DNA from: Amyelois transitella
Taxonomy: Eukaryota > Arthropoda > Insecta > Lepidoptera > Pyralidae
Length of the DNA: 64,000 bases
Assembly: GCF_032362555.1 (NCBI RefSeq)
Contig: NC_083506.1
Coordinates: forward strand, 1,535,501 to 1,599,500
Reading direction: 5' to 3'
The notes under the pieces were generated by a model that had not been told where the DNA came from, did no database searches, and was given only the letters and a program-made list of their open reading frames with translations. Numbering within the stretch: position 1 is the stretch's first letter; each line of letters begins with the position of its first letter. Below are positions 12,101 through 23,976 of this stretch, one piece after another. A program made the translations under genes and the position numbers.

Positions 12101-15100
12101 AAAAAAAAAACTTGTTTATCAGATCAACGGAGCCGGAACACATCCGAACTGCGCGCGCGCTCGGCACCAAGTACGGGCTGGACGAAGTGGAGCTGTGGCT
12201 GCAGCACGCCGCCGCCAGTGCGCAGGGCTCGCCGCCGTTCGCTGACTTGGCGGCCGACGTGTTGCCTACAAGCAGACCCGATGCTCACACTCGGTATGAT
12301 AATTTACAGGATTTCACCCGAAGCTGCGCCCGCGCAAGTACAGCGCCATCTACAAAATAATATAGTTTCATCGCATATTCCACGATAGCTATATTTTTTA
12401 CCAGGGTTAAAGGTACCCTATGTCCTTGTCCTATTAATTATGTATTTCAGGAAAATTGGTTCAGTAGATAACACGTGAAGGGACAACTTATAAACTTACT
12501 TTGGAATAATTATTATTAGTTAGGATTTATATACATATATTAAAACGTCTCTCGATTGATTCACGGTTCAAGGTAAGTTCTTTTGCAGGGTCGTGGAGAG
12601 TAAACGTAAATTGAATCGCCTTATTTCAATTACCCACGCCAAGATCGTGGTCATAAGTGGAACCTGAATCTAGTGGAGAAAAAGAAACATTTTATGACAT
12701 TCATATAATCACGTCTAAATCCCTTGCGGGATAGACAAACAGCCAACAGTCTTGAAAATATTGATAAAATTGAGATTCAAATAGTGACAGGTTGCTAGCT
12801 CATCGCCTACAAGAAGAATCTCAAGTTTATAAGCCTATCCCTAATTTGCCTTTTAAAGACATCTGTAGGAAAGAAATGGAGTGGTCCCATTGGTATTTTA
12901 ATAGGTGCCGGGAACCACACGGCATTGTTTAGTATTTGTTTGAATTACCTTCTATTTTTATCGATTGCAGTATAAAAGACACGCTATGGCCACTGATACG
13001 GGGCAACGACCACTCGGCCTTGATCAGCTTCTTCTCAGTTCTGCGCAGCGTGGACGAGAAACCGCTTATATATGGCCTGACTGCAGCAGACCATATCAAG
13101 CTGCTTAAAAAGGCTAAGGCGGCTTCTACAGGTAATAAAATAGTTATAGATAAAATGTTTATTAACTATTACATTAACATGCTTCGAGGCTAACTCAGTG
13201 TAATTGTTTCGTTTATAGCGAGCGCATTGTAAATATGTACTGTAAATATTTATTGTATTATACGTGTACGAACGACCAAATATAGACTGTGAAATGATTA
13301 GCCGCCGAAATTGAATTAAAAGTATTTTGTGAAAAGTGCTGCAAATATGAGAATGTTATTTGACATACGGGTACAAGGGATTGAGAATTTAGGCGAGAAA
13401 CACTATAAAATTACTGAGGAACGGTTCTTTTATATACCTATACATATGAATTTACTTATCATTTATTAGCCAGTAAGCACAAAGCTGCTCTTGCTTAATA
13501 AAGGTTAGAGCTTCATTACATTACATAAAGAATAAAAATTATTCCTTTTAAAAAAAAATATGAATCGATAATCATTTCCAATGTTATTGTGGTTGCCTTA
13601 AAGAGTCTTTTTTGCATCGTCCAAACCAAAATAAAAAAATAAAGGCTATTTAAGTAATTATACATACATAAAATCACGTCTTTCCCGGAGGGGTAGGCAG
13701 AGACTACCTCTTGCCACTTGCCACGATCTCTGCATACTTCCTTCGCTTCATCCGCATTCATAACTCTCTTCGTGCAAGCTCGGCGTAAATATTCGTACAA
13801 TGATTAACATATATTTTCGATCTTCTACAGAACTGGACTACAAGATGCTAATGGAACAATCACCCTCGCTGGCCGACCACCTGGTGGACATAATGCGAGT
13901 GGAGACGGTGGGCATGCTGGGCAAGTTCCTGCGCGCCCTCCCCGCCGCCGTGGCTACGCCCCTGCCGCCCAACCAGCTCTACGCCAAGTGGCTCACGCGA
14001 CACTTGTTCTCTGTCAGTTGTTGCCTCACTCACTTCTTCTTCTTCTTCAGCCCATATTCATCCACTCATATGGCACGTCTATATCTTTCACGGGGTAGAC
14101 AGAGCCTAATAGTCTCTCTCACATCTTATGGCCTCTGGCAACACTGGAGATCACTTGTCAATTTTGTAGCTCCGTAATTAATTAAATTAAATAAATGCAG
14201 CACTTCTCGACCTTAAAAACGGAGAGAGAGGAAAAAGAAAGATTACTTTCGGAAAGGGCCCCGAATTAATTTCGAGATATGTGTTACGAGATATTATACT
14301 ATATTATATAATAAATACTTATATAGGTAATCATCTGAGATCCAGGCCAATGTATATATATATATATATAATATATATATTTGTATTATTAATTTTCAGG
14401 TGCCCGAGGGCGCCAGTAACAAGAAGTGGATGCAACAGTACCGACAGTGCGCCAGCTACTTCAACAAGCTCAGCAAGGCCGACCTGCTGTGTTTCTTGCG
14501 AAAGGCATGTTTCTCGCAGGAAGCTATAGAGAGGTACATACATACGTATAGACACTTTTATATCCCTTAATGTTCTGCGCAGACACATCAGTGTAACTTA
14601 TAAAGGTGCTAATACTATTATGATATGTTTTACAGGTTCATGTATTTTCGTGCCGTGTGGTTCCCGGCACCAATACAAAAAAGATTAGGACCACTCCATC
14701 TCTTTCCCATGGATGTCGTAAAAGGCGATTAAGGGATAGGCTTATAAACTTGGGATTCTTCTTTTAGGCGATGGGCTAGCAACCTGTCACTATTTGAATC
14801 TCAATTCTATCATTAATCCAAATAGCTAAACGTGGCCATTTAGTCTTCAAGACTGTTGGCTCTGTCTACCCCGCATGGGATATGTGACCATATGTATTTA
14901 TGTATTTTCGTGTCATAATGTCTTTGTTTTATGTCACTTTTTTTACTGTCAGGATTCCCGCCAGCACTCGCAACCTGATGCTGCTGCAGGCGGTGGACTA
15001 CTGCCAGCAGGAGCATGACCACGAGATCAAGGTCAGCAAAAGGTCAGTTATGTCTGTGTACATTTTTTATGCATGCACTTAACATTTATAATACATTAAC

Positions 15101-18100
15101 TAAAACCTTGTACAATCAGAACAGGGCATATAAGACGACGCAATGGTAGTACTCTAGTCAGTGGCACAGGAGAGACACACGCCCACTTCCCGGGTTCAGA
15201 TCCCGGCTAAGGCATGATGAGAAAAGAACATTTGCTAATTGGCCTGGGTTTTGGATGTTTATCTACTATATCCTACAAATATTATAAATGTGAAAGTTTG
15301 TGAGTATGTCAGTATGGATGTTTGTTACTCTCACGCAAATACTACTGAACCGATTACGATGAAATTAGGTATGTAGGTAGCTGAAGACCAGCATATAAGC
15401 ATATAATAATCCCGGAATTCCCGCGGGATTGATTCCATGCGGACAAAGTCGCGGGCGGCCTCTCTAGTATAAGAATATATTATTATAATATATAGTATCG
15501 TTGAGTTAGTATCTCGTAAGACAAGTTTCAAAGTTTTTTAATTTCACCGATTCCGAAGAGCATTTACAATTTACTTTCAATTTCAGTGAGCCGACGTGGT
15601 GGAGCCAAGTGGGCCAGGAAGTGAGTCTGTGGGCTCGTTTCCTGGAGAATTTTCATTCGCCCCCCGTCCAGAACATTATCGATAGTAGTGACGTGCCACG
15701 TTCGATTGTTTGGCCGTGAGTATCCATCATTTTACAATGAATTTAACTGACAGACATTTTATTTATTTTTATTCTAATGTTTCAAAATAAAGTCATACTA
15801 ATATTGTTGAAATTAAAGGTTGTTTTTAAATACTAGCCAAACATTTCTGAACAAATTTATTTCAATAAATCTGATTAACTTAACAAAGAAATTGTAATTG
15901 AAAAATCTTGTCAACCCTTACAAATTGAGCGATCAGCTGTATACGGAAATTCTTCATTTGACGTTTTCGAAAGACCAAAAGTGAATACTGGAAATTTTCA
16001 TGTCCCATATATATAAAAATTTTTTTTATTTTGATAATTTGTCTTAAATCCAGCCTGTATATATTTTTGTAACAGCGACATCGAGATGAGTTCCGGCGAT
16101 CGTTCGCGCCTGTCGCTCGAGATCGGCCATCTCTTACTCTCGTCTCCGGGGGGAGTGAGACGCACTGTGTTGACCGCGTTGCTGAACTGTCTCCACGCCG
16201 ACTTCCCAGTGGAGTATGTGTTTGAAAGGCTCGCTGAAACCGTCGATGATCCTCAGTAAGAATTATTTAAATGTTCATTTATTTATTTATTTTATTAGCA
16301 CTAATCATCTTTATCTGATCCGCGAAAATTCACTTAATAATTTATTATTGTTGTGAACGCAAAAGATTTGAAACCTTGAAACATAATAACGTTGAGAACC
16401 AACAGGCTTTTCAATCTGAACGATTTAGCGAAGATGCTAACATTGACGTTCAAACGCCATTATGTAAGCGTTCAAAGGTCAAAATGCGCAGGTTTCTACA
16501 CGCTATTTTTCCTTAACGCAAGATATTCATGATAACATAAGAGCGCGCCCAAGACAAGAAGATCATAAAGATCGAAAAAAATAACGATCCAAAAAAATAA
16601 AACCTGTTTTAAATTTTCAGCGAACTCCAAATCCTAGTGGACCGCATGATTCAATACCACAAGGAGGGCGCGAAATTCCCCGTAGACCTCCTCGAGCGGA
16701 TCTCGGCCAAAGCGGCCTCGGCCGACTTGCCGGCGGGCGCGCAGCTGGCGCTGCTGGCGCTGCGGCCGCGGGACCCGCGCCGCGCGCCCGCGCCCGCGCC
16801 GCCCGCGCTGGCCGCCTTCTCCGCCGGCGTGCTGCGCGCACAGTGGCCAGGCCTTGAGCTTGTCAGGGACCTCACGGGTCAGTGCTATAGGCTGTATAGG
16901 TTAATATACATATATATATATAGTCACGTCTATATCCCTTGCGGGGTACACAGAGACGACAGTCTTGAAAAGACTGAGTGGCCACGTTCAGCTGTTTGAC
17001 TTAATGATAGAATTGAGATTCAAATAGTGACAGGTTGCTAGCCCATCGCCTAAAAAGAATCCAAGTTTGTAAGCCTAGCCCTTAGTCGCCTTTTGCGACA
17101 TCCATGGGAAAGAGATGGAGTGGTCCTATTCTTTTTTGTATTGGTGCCGGGAACCACACGACAATATAGGTTAATATGAGAGGCAGTAATGTGATGGGTC
17201 GTATAATATTGTTCGCAATGTCTCAATGAAAGCACTCCATAGGTGAATCAGTATTTTTTGTATTTTAATTTCCTTTAAAACTCTAGAGTTACCTATCAAA
17301 AAGCAAGATCCCACTTCTGCCACCAAATTATGTATTCTACAGAACCTACCATCTAAGGTATTATCTAGACTAAATTTAAGGACCTAAATAAGCTGCAAGG
17401 ATAGTTATAATATACTATGCGGCCTCATATGAGCGAGATCTGAAACGCAAATAATTATATTTGACTATGTATTTGATTCCAGATGACATGTTAATGACGG
17501 AAGAAGGCCGCCGCTCGGCGGTGGCGGCTTGCAGCGCTAGCGCCACCTCGTGGCAGCAGAAGAAAGCGCTTATTGAGCTGCTCAGCTGCTGGCCACACCA
17601 GCCAGACAGGTAACTTATCACGGCTTTCATCCTTACGAGGTAGACAGAGTCAATAGTGGAGACAAAGTTTATTTGGATGGCATTGAGTTTGAGATTCAGA
17701 GATAGTGTTATATCATCAGCTCAGTATACAGTCTCTAGTGTTTAGATATCGGCTCCGCTTTCCTTATTTGACCGACCGTTGTGATCCTGACCGTCCGTTT
17801 GGGAATATAGGTTGTGTGCTACTACCGGTTCTAAAGAGGAGGCTATAAAATACGATTGCCTCACTCACACACGCACTGATAAGTGAGTCGGTGTCAGTAA
17901 CATACGCAACCTAGTTGTCACTTTACGTCGTGTACTAAGCTCACAAACTTTACACAGAACTGCTCTCTTTTTTTTACTAATTTATGTACACAGAAAACAT
18001 CGAGACTGATAAACACAAGAAACAAAATTACAAAGGTTCTGCTTATTTCAAAAGAAATCTCTTCCAGCAGATACTCTCTACTATAGAAATAAGCAGGGAC

Positions 18101-19864
18101 TACACCAATCTAGTATGATTGATATTTTACTATGCTTATAATTACAGTAACGGTAAAAGTATTCAGTACGAGCATCTGGAGTCTCTGCTTAAGAATCCAG
18201 CCGAGCAGAAACAGAACTTGGTGCTCATCAAGCTTTTGCTTACAAGTCCCGTGCTCACTGATGAGGTAACTCACTACTACTGGATTTAGAATGATTTAAC
18301 GAGAATCCATCTCAAGAAACATAGTTCTCACCAACGACTTCATATCAAGTGGTTTGCTGCTGTGAAAATTACGAAACAAAATGTCGAACAAGTAAATAGG
18401 ACCGCTCTATCACTTTTTTTGGATGTTTTAAGAGGCGACTAAAGTACCGCCAACTGATTGACAGGCGACTCTCGCCTGAAATCCTACTACTATTATAAAG
18501 GCGAAAGTTTGTATGGATGTTTGTTACTCTTTCACGCAAAAACTACTAAACCGATTACCATGAAATTTGGTATGTAGGTAGCTGAAGACCCAGAATAACA
18601 CATAGGCTACTTTTTATCCCAGAGTTCCCGCGGGATTGATAGGGTTTCCATGCGGACGAAGTCGCGGGCGGCCTCACTACTATTATAAAGGCGAAAGTTT
18701 GTATGGATGTTTGTTACTCTTTCACGCAAAAACTACTGAACCGATTACCATGAAATTTGGTATGTAGGTAGCTGAAGACCCAGAATAACACATAGGCTAC
18801 TTTTTATCCCAGAGTTCCCGCGGGATTGATAGGGTTTCCATGCGGACGAAGTCGCGGGCGGCCTCTAGTAAAGAATAAGAAAGCTGTCACGAAGGATTGG
18901 GAGGAGTATATGGAACCTGTAATCCGTTTCAAAAATAACAAAACTGAGTGAAAATTTAAGACTTCACCTGATTGTCTCTTGTTTTTCTAAACCTCATTTC
19001 ATATTGTGTTATTTTACATTATAGGAGGTGAAGTCATTGTCAGAAAAGGCTACTTCAGATTCGATCATCAACGTTCTTTGGATAATCCTGTTGAACAAAG
19101 GAGACAATATGCAGGAGATGGTCTTGAATTTGCTGCAACAACACAAGGTTTTCAATTATAGAAATTTTTTTTAATGTTTTTATATTCGAAATGTTTTAAA
19201 TTTTTGTTCTGTGTTATGTGATCGTGTTGCTCTTGTAAACGGAATATTTATGGAAGACATAAATAAAGAGTCACGTCAAGATTACTTATTAAGCCATACA
19301 GAACATGACATTTGAGTTTTTTCGAGGCTGTTGGCTCTTTTTACCCCGTGGGATGAACGTGACGGAGAACATGACATTTGAGTTTTTTCGTGGCTGTTGG
19401 CTCTTTTTACCCCGTGGAGTGAACGAGACGTGATTATCTGTACGTATATTCAAAGAATCATTCAATTTTTGTATTTTCCTTAACAATTCCTAGCTGCAAA
19501 ACTTTTCATTTATTTTTTTTATATCAAAAAAAAGACTTCTTTTTACTGGTATTTAATTTTGTTCCAGGATAAAAAACAGAAGCAAGAAATGGACGACGAA
19601 CTCATTAAAGAGTTATTAGACAGCGGAATGTTTATGAAACTAGTTTCCACACCGGTATACTGTTCCATCATCAGCTACATCATAACGCATGCTGGGGATC
19701 CTGAACCGAACCCATACACCGTAGAATGGGCCACTAGTCAACTACTCAACGCTAACTACTTAGCCGAAGCGGGTCATCTTAACCTCCTATCTATTGGCGT
19801 GCCCTCGGCTTTGCGCGGCTTCACACAATCTATACTGTATTGCAAAAATATGCTTCAAAACTAA
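130..19864 (+). CDS. NBAS: NBAS (neuroblastoma-amplified sequence) homologue, C-terminal half, 23 exons
   Basis: NBAS (NAG) is the large Sec39-domain subunit of the ER tether it forms with ZW10 and RINT1, which captures Golgi-derived COPI vesicles; NBAS is also reported as an NMD factor. Exons read: 130-232, 951-1159, 2532-2644, 3499-3631, 4361-4504, 6942-7034, 7620-7737, 8187-8287, 8565-8788, 10076-10278, 11208-11395, 12123-12293, 12971-13131, 13831-14012, 14400-14533, 14953-15042, 15587-15715, 16076-16255, 16621-16877, 17483-17609, 18148-18265, 19025-19147, 19568-19864 (stop TAA). All have GT-AG borders and matching phases, giving 1,198 codons plus stop; the 5' half lies outside the window. 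The exon at 12971 carries the Sec39-like stretch HIKLLKKAKAAS. The identification rests on recalled family similarity, not a search. Odd: four exons (951, 4361, 8565, 10076) are followed by tandem copies of their own 3' ends with splice donors. Exon 16621 is very GC-rich (alanine/proline run). Confidence 0.85.
639..896 (+). repeat. Interspersed repeat A (~260 bp), full copy
   Basis: Starts CCGTGTGGTTCCCGGCACC, contains CATGGATTTCGTAA and GGGATATAGACGTGA, and ends in a TATG repeat. The commonest repeat here. Other near-full copies: 2698-2955 (+), 6117-6376 (-), 12701-12930 (-), 14650-14908 (+), 16910-17165 (-), 33220-33525 (+, with insert), 50499-50732 (-), 51868-52138 (+), 59044-59305 (+). 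Confidence 0.88.
1029..1825 (+). repeat. Triplicated 3' end of NBAS exon 951-1159
   Basis: The last ~130 nt of the exon recur at about 1378-1508 and 1693-1823, offset 349 and 315 bp. Copies 1 and 2 include the donor (GTAGGT in the real exon, GTAAGT in copy 2) and following intron, which holds a worn LINE 3' tail (about 1199-1340, 1540-1655). Copies 2 and 3 lack the exon's acceptor and first ~75 nt, so they are not complete alternative exons. Copy 3 has lost the donor. Reading past the donor gives TAG at once. Confidence 0.9.
1903..2159 (-). mobile_element. tRNA-headed SINE, full length
   Basis: On the minus strand it starts GACGGCCTCTGTGGCTCAG with an A box (TGGCTCAGCGGTAGTACGC) and B box (GGTTCGAATCCCGG), and ends in an ATTT repeat tail. 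Nearly identical to the copy at 43691. Confidence 0.88.
3189..3460 (+). mobile_element. Lep1-like non-autonomous Helitron
   Basis: Begins CTATACTAATATTATAAAG and ends with ACGAAGTCGTGGGC and CTAGTT. Other copies: 2244-2463 (-), 15266-15466 (+), 22348-22819 (+), 23112-23370 (-, different subfamily), 41906-42177 (-). Confidence 0.8.
4592..5914 (-). mobile_element. mariner (DD34D) element with intact transposase
   Basis: A 1,323-bp element in an NBAS intron, flanked by a duplicated TA (4590-4591 and 5915-5916). The boundaries are fixed by comparing the interrupted tandem repeat with its neighbours. The ends are imperfect inverted repeats (CTACTCTGTCAAGAAAGTAG on the left; about 25 bp alignable with several mismatches). 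Confidence 0.88.
4644..5717 (-). CDS. mariner transposase, 357 aa, uninterrupted
   Basis: Cut-and-paste transposase of the Tc1/mariner superfamily. I place the start at 5717 (MDKNIEQ), not at the upstream in-frame ATG at 5792, because the extra 25 residues are hydrophobic and unlike the family. The N-terminal ~110 residues are the paired helix-turn-helix DNA-binding part. The catalytic triad is visible: GDETW (Asp ~158), HDNAPSH (Asp ~253) and PDMAPAD (Asp ~288), with 34 residues between the second and third, the DD34D signature. The VPKDL stretch near 121 matches the family linker. No stop or frameshift was found in 357 codons, which is near the usual mariner length (~345-355). It reads opposite to its host gene. 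Sound catalytic residues suggest recent arrival, but the ends are poorly matched, so activity is uncertain. Confidence 0.92.
   Translation of the reverse strand: MDKNIEQRVCLKFCIANGISCSESLKMLQKAYGESTLSKTRAYEWYKAFKSGRDVMEDLPRSGRPSTSATEVNIAKVKEIVTENPHSTLREIATELSVSHESIRTILTNNLGMKHVAARLVPKDLNFFQKLNRMRVAEDMLERVNSDPTFMKRIVTGDETWVYEFDMQTSQQASEWRLPTEPKPKKPRQSRSKVKVMLTVFFDYRGVVHSEFLPEGQTVNKEYYLSVMRRLREQIRRKRPDLWKENSWILHHDNAPSHKAIIVNEFLTKHSTNTIEQPPYSPDMAPADFFLFPKLKLPLRGTRFQSVEDIKENSRRELTSIPETAFKKCFDDWIIRWRKCIVSKGAYFEGDKINLDE
8640..9700 (+). repeat. Six-copy tandem array of NBAS exon 8565-8788 end (187/188-bp unit)
   Basis: Donors GAAG/GTAATTG stand at 8789, 8976, 9164, 9351 and 9539, spacings 187, 188, 187, 188. 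A sixth copy (9570-9700) diverges and lacks the donor. Only the first copy has the true upstream exon. Copies 3 and 5 share variants (an Ala codon for Asp, an A-to-G, a C-to-T) absent from 2 and 4, so the higher-order unit is a 375-bp dimer. Units are joined by ~35 nt that begin with the donor and end in an AG (CCCAG, CATAG or CTAG). Confidence 0.92.
9765..9985 (+). repeat. SINE-like repeat (CCTGGATTGGG family)
   Basis: Diverged copy following the exon array. Other copies: 20627-20822 (+), 33025-33150 (+), 52170-52330 (-), 56655-56935 (-), 62868-63058 (+). Marks are ATCCTGGATTGGG, TCTGACCT, ACACATTCAG and TTTCCTCA. Confidence 0.65.
10164..10790 (+). repeat. 115-bp tandem array of NBAS exon 10076-10278 end
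   Basis: The exon end with its donor (GCCGAG/GTGATGTAG) recurs exactly every 115 bp; the GATGTAG mark is at 10281, 10396, 10511, 10626 and 10741. Intron copies are close to identical to each other. They differ from the exon by missing a stretch around codons GCC GCC GCG CTG TAC, so they derive from one deleted copy and then spread. Each donor is followed in frame by TAG. Confidence 0.93.
11665..11880 (+). mobile_element. Second tRNA-headed SINE family, copy 1
   Basis: Head GGTGGTCGAATCGGTAAGGT with a B box GGTTTGAATCCCACC, then a tail (CGGTGAGGG, GAGGAAAC) shared with another SINE-like repeat family in the window. Confidence 0.75.
14352..14378. repeat. TA microsatellite
   Basis: An uninterrupted-looking run of TA/AT in the NBAS intron before 14400. 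Also a CAAA repeat at 57147-57170 directly beside the alpha-arrestin exon 5 donor. Confidence 0.8.
15120..15262 (+). mobile_element. tRNA-headed SINE, diverged
   Basis: Contains a CAATGGTAGTACTC A-box relic, the B-box-like GGGTTCAGATCCCGG and the family body GAGAAAAGAAC; a Lep1-like element follows directly. A further tail fragment, minus strand, is at about 14262-14350. Confidence 0.75.
18484..18869 (+). mobile_element. Tandem pair of Lep1-like Helitron copies
   Basis: Two almost identical copies, 190 bp apart (CTACTATTATAAAG at 18487 and 18677), each ending GACGAAGTCGCGGGCGGCCT; the second ends CTCTAGTA. Confidence 0.85.
19299..19435. repeat. Two-copy ~71-bp tandem repeat in the last NBAS intron
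   Basis: GAACATGACATTTGAG starts each copy and CCCCGTGG lies near each end; six or so differences between copies. Confidence 0.8.
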
Positions 19865-20291
19865 TGTGTAAGCGAAACGATAAATAGGTGTTATGTGTAC
19901 GAATTATAATCAAATATAAATTAATATATGTCAATGAAAAAGTTTTTTGTTTTATTGTTTTATTTTATTACTTATTCAACGGCACTAGATAAATGGCCAC
20001 TATTTCGATACCCGTCTCTTACGATATCCACAGGAAAATGATGTTGACTGTTCTAAACATGTTATGATGATAAAATGTCTTTGCTTGCCAAGAGATCTAA
20101 AATGACATTGACAGCGTCCGTCCGTCATACTTGTTGACAAATAAATTTTGAGGTTATTTTTTTAAAGGGTTAGTTCTTTTTTTTATTGAAATTGGAAGTT
20201 TGATTAAATGTAATAAATCTAATTGTATGTTTTCTTGAAAAACAATTCAATAACTATTACTTATTTCAGTGCTCTTAGATAATTACTCAAA
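19865..20291. other. NBAS-DAP3 spacer
   Basis: A 427-bp AT-rich spacer between two genes on the same strand. No canonical AATAAA was found soon after the NBAS stop. It must hold the NBAS 3' end and the DAP3 promoter. No repeat was recognised. Confidence 0.5.
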
Positions 20292-23200
20292 ATGATGTCT
20301 CGCAACTTGAGGCATTTATGTCGGCGATATTCAACATTTCGTACCTCTGAAACTTCTCCAGTGAGTAAATTTTGAGATAGACAGAGTAAAATTAATATTG
20401 CCTAAAAATTGAGTATGAAAAGAATTTGTAGAAATGTTATTTAAGATTTTATTTCACATTTAACTCATTATTTCCAAATATTCCAATTAGTTTTTTGTTT
20501 TTTAAGGTCTTTAAGAATTCCAACTTCGAAAAGAACTTGCATACAACTACATTGTTGTGGAGCTTCCGCCTCTTACTAAAGATTTACCACTTTTGTCCAG
20601 ATTTTGTTTGACCAAAATGGGCAAATAAGTCGTCCTGGCTGAAGTCCAGATTCCTCACCTCTCTGTAGAGGAGTCTAGGCTATGCCTTTGGCCATGGATC
20701 CTAGATAAGGTCAGGTTTTCACTCTAACCGACTCCCATCTGACCTAACCCGAAATTGAATCCGTGGTTACACATCCAGTTGCCTGAATGTGCAGGTTTCC
20801 TCACAATGTTTTCCCTCCCCATAAGAAAATGGACAAATAAGTATATGAATAATTTACTAAATAACCACATCAAATTGTCAGGGTCAACACAACCAGAAAC
20901 AGATTGGTTTGTTCTACTCCTTGGACAAGGACCTTGTGAAGCAGCTCTATGGTCATGGAGGATTTCCCAGGAGTTTTATGAAACAGACGAAAACATTCAC
21001 AGAGACTACCATAATGGTGCGGCAGCCCGCTCTTGACTTGATGGACTGCATCAAGGCTACAGATTTCAATAAACCTGTCAACAGATATGTCCTATGTATC
21101 CTTTTTAATATGAATGTTTTATTAATTGCTGAAATGATAATGATATAACACAAGTTTCAATGTTACTTTGAGGCTAGCTCAATTTGTGTGATTTGTCCCC
21201 TGAATATTTATGTTAATAATGTAATTGAAAACTATAATCCAGATCCGGAACTGTGAGTTATATGTAGTTAATTAATGTCTCCACACCTAAATCAGCATGT
21301 TATGAAAAATATTTGATAAGACCTGGGGATGAATTTCCTTGACATGATGAATTCAGATGGCGAGAAAGGTGTGGGTAAATCTATGACTCTGGCCCATTTA
21401 TTGCACTTTGCACATGAAGAAGGATACCTAATTGTTCACGTGCCATGGGGTAAGAGAATTTAAATTTATTATTTTCTGTAATTTTTCACCACATTACATA
21501 GATGTCAACATTTACAAAGAAATTAATGGTGATGGTCTGAACTTTTTAAATAAGATTGATCTTACTAGAGCACTCAAGCAAAATAACATCCTCTTATGAG
21601 CCTAGCCAACATGCATAAATAACAAAAATAGATTAATATATGTTAAATGTATAGATTCATAAATTAAATGCAGTATTATAGTTGATTGAAAGTTAAACAA
21701 TGCAATATAATAAAATGCATAATTGGTAATATTTCAGTGTCCGAGTGGTTACGGCGAGTGACGCGGCTGAAGGAGATGTCCAATTCTCAGACAAAAGAGG
21801 GCTTCGTCGACCTGCCCCTCGATGCGGCGGCCTGGCTGCTCCACTTCAAGAGTCAGAACCACACTCTACTTAAAGCTGACACTGTAAGTAATAAAATTAC
21901 ATACATAAGTATAAAAAGGTCCAAAGTAAGTTCAGACTTATGTTAGGAGAAACTTACACAACAATTATTTTAATTACTATAAGTATAATAATAGGTACAA
22001 ATATACATTCATTATGCCTTTGATCAACTCACGGGAATGGAATCCCTGTATTATTTATGTATAATATTATTATAAGGGGTGTTATTTATACAAATTTTTA
22101 ATTATTTATAATTATAACCAATTGCATAATATTCAATTTCAGCTGAAGACATCCAAGCAGTATGTGTGGAGCAAGCGAGAGGTCACCGAAGCAGGCTCGC
22201 CGCTGCTGCAGCTCGTGGACCACGGCATCAACCGCGTCAAGTACTCCTGTGACGTCATCGAGGCTCTCCTGCAGGAGCTCAAACACCTTTCGACCACCAA
22301 ACAGTGAGTGGACCAGACCAGACTAGTTATTTTTGGATTTTAAATCTATACTAATATTATAAAGCTGAAGAGTTTGTTTTGTTTGTTTGTTTGTTTAAAC
22401 GCGCTAATCTCAGAAACTACTGAACCGATTTGAATAATTCTTTCACTGTTAGATAGTCTATTTATCGAGGAAGGCTATAGGCTACATTTTATCCCGGATT
22501 TCCTACGGGAAACGTCAACCAACCAATTTTCTTAAATTCAGTATTAATCCTTATCCAAATAAATTTTAATATGTTTATTACTTTCGGCTTTTCATGTAGA
22601 CTAAAATTGCCATTTACAGTATATAAATCAGACGAATAGGTTTTGAGATATAGTCGTTATAAGCAATTTGCAGCGAAACATTTAATACGGCGAACCAGCG
22701 TTCTTTCTGACGCGTTTCATACGCGTGACCGCCAAATTGATAAAGCCGAGGAGGATGTTTAAATAAATATGATGCCAAATAACTATTCCACGCGGACGAA
22801 GTCGCGGGCACAGCTAGTTTAACATACTTGTAATAAGGTCATTATTTTATTTTGTTTTAGTTTCGCGTTTAGGTAAGTCGCGCTATTCTGCGCCGTCAAA
22901 GTTCGTGATAATAGTACTAAGCTATATTTTTATTTATTCATTACAGATGCAAAACCTTTGTAGCCATCGACGGTTTCAACGGTTTCTTCTACCCTCTGAC
23001 ACGCCTGAACACGCCCACCAAGAGGAAGGTGAAGCCGGAAGAAGTCACGCTCACTAACTCCTTCTTAGAATTAACCAAGAGTGACTGGGTGGGTTACAGT
23101 ACACTTATAGAATTTACTAGCTTTTACTCGCAGCTTTGATCGCAATTTAGCGCCACCTACATGAAAGCGACGAATTTACCGCCACCTACAAAGGAATACA

Positions 23201-23976
23201 GGTTTTACCAATTCCCAAAGAAACTACAGTTTTAACCTGGATGTAAGGTATCCTATATTCTTCTCCAGATTCTTAATATATATGAGAAATTTCAAGAAGA
23301 TTGGTTCAAAAGGTGACGCGTGAAGTAAAAACAAACAAACATACTAACTTTCGCATTTATAATATTAGTTTCGCTCGCCAAATAAAAATCATCATTCAAC
23401 TGACGAATATAATATGAATAGTAATTTACAAAGATTTTAATGTAGTAATGACAATTTTCAGAACAATGGAGTGATTGTGGTGACAGCAGACCAATTGGCT
23501 GTACCAGATGAACATCAAGAAAGTTTCCTTCCAAAATATTTATTGTACAAAAAGGTAAGTGTAAAATATAATTTATTTGTCATTGCTGCCACCCACTTTT
23601 ATTTGTTAATTTTTATAAGGGCTCTTTTATCCCACCTAAAAACCTAGTTAAATCATAGATATACGTCTGAATGTCGCCTTTTGGTCTTTTCAAGATTGTT
23701 GGTTCTGTCTACGGCAAGGCATATAGACGTGACTATACTGTATGTATGTAAGTAATTTTAATATTATGTTTATGTGTTTTATTACAGGGTTTCGAGCACC
23801 TAGATCCTTTTGTCCCAATTGAAGTTACAAGGTATAATGAAAAGGAGTTCCTGTCATGTGCGTCCTACTACAGGGATCGGTTGTGGCTGCGCGGACCTCC
23901 AGAGACCGAAATGGAATTGAAGTTCACCAGTGCATGCAATCCTTATAGGTTTATGGAACAGTGTGCTCCATTGTAA
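20292..23976 (+). CDS. DAP3: DAP3 / mitochondrial ribosomal protein S29
   Basis: P-loop GTP-binding protein of the mitochondrial small ribosomal subunit. Exons: 20292-20360, 20882-21095, 21357-21449, 21738-21883, 22143-22303, 22947-23088, 23462-23554, 23788-23976 (TAA), 368 aa, close to family length. The first exon gives MMSRNLRHLCRRYSTF, arginine-rich with no acidic residue, as expected for a mitochondrial presequence. The Walker A motif GEKGVGKS opens exon 3 (about residues 96-103), followed by a hydrophobic strand and VPW. FVAIDGFNGFF in exon 6 is in the Walker B position. Two ATGs stand in tandem (20292, 20295); I took the first. The gene starts 427 bp after NBAS ends, on the same strand. 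A polyadenylation signal AATAAA is at 23999-24004. Confidence 0.95.

Noticed and set aside
12294-12358. A further NBAS exon (HPKLRPRKYSAIYK) after 12293
   Set aside because: It would need a 16-nt intron, and the phase already closes from 12293 to 12971. It is GC-rich and may be an old exon fragment, but I cannot support it.
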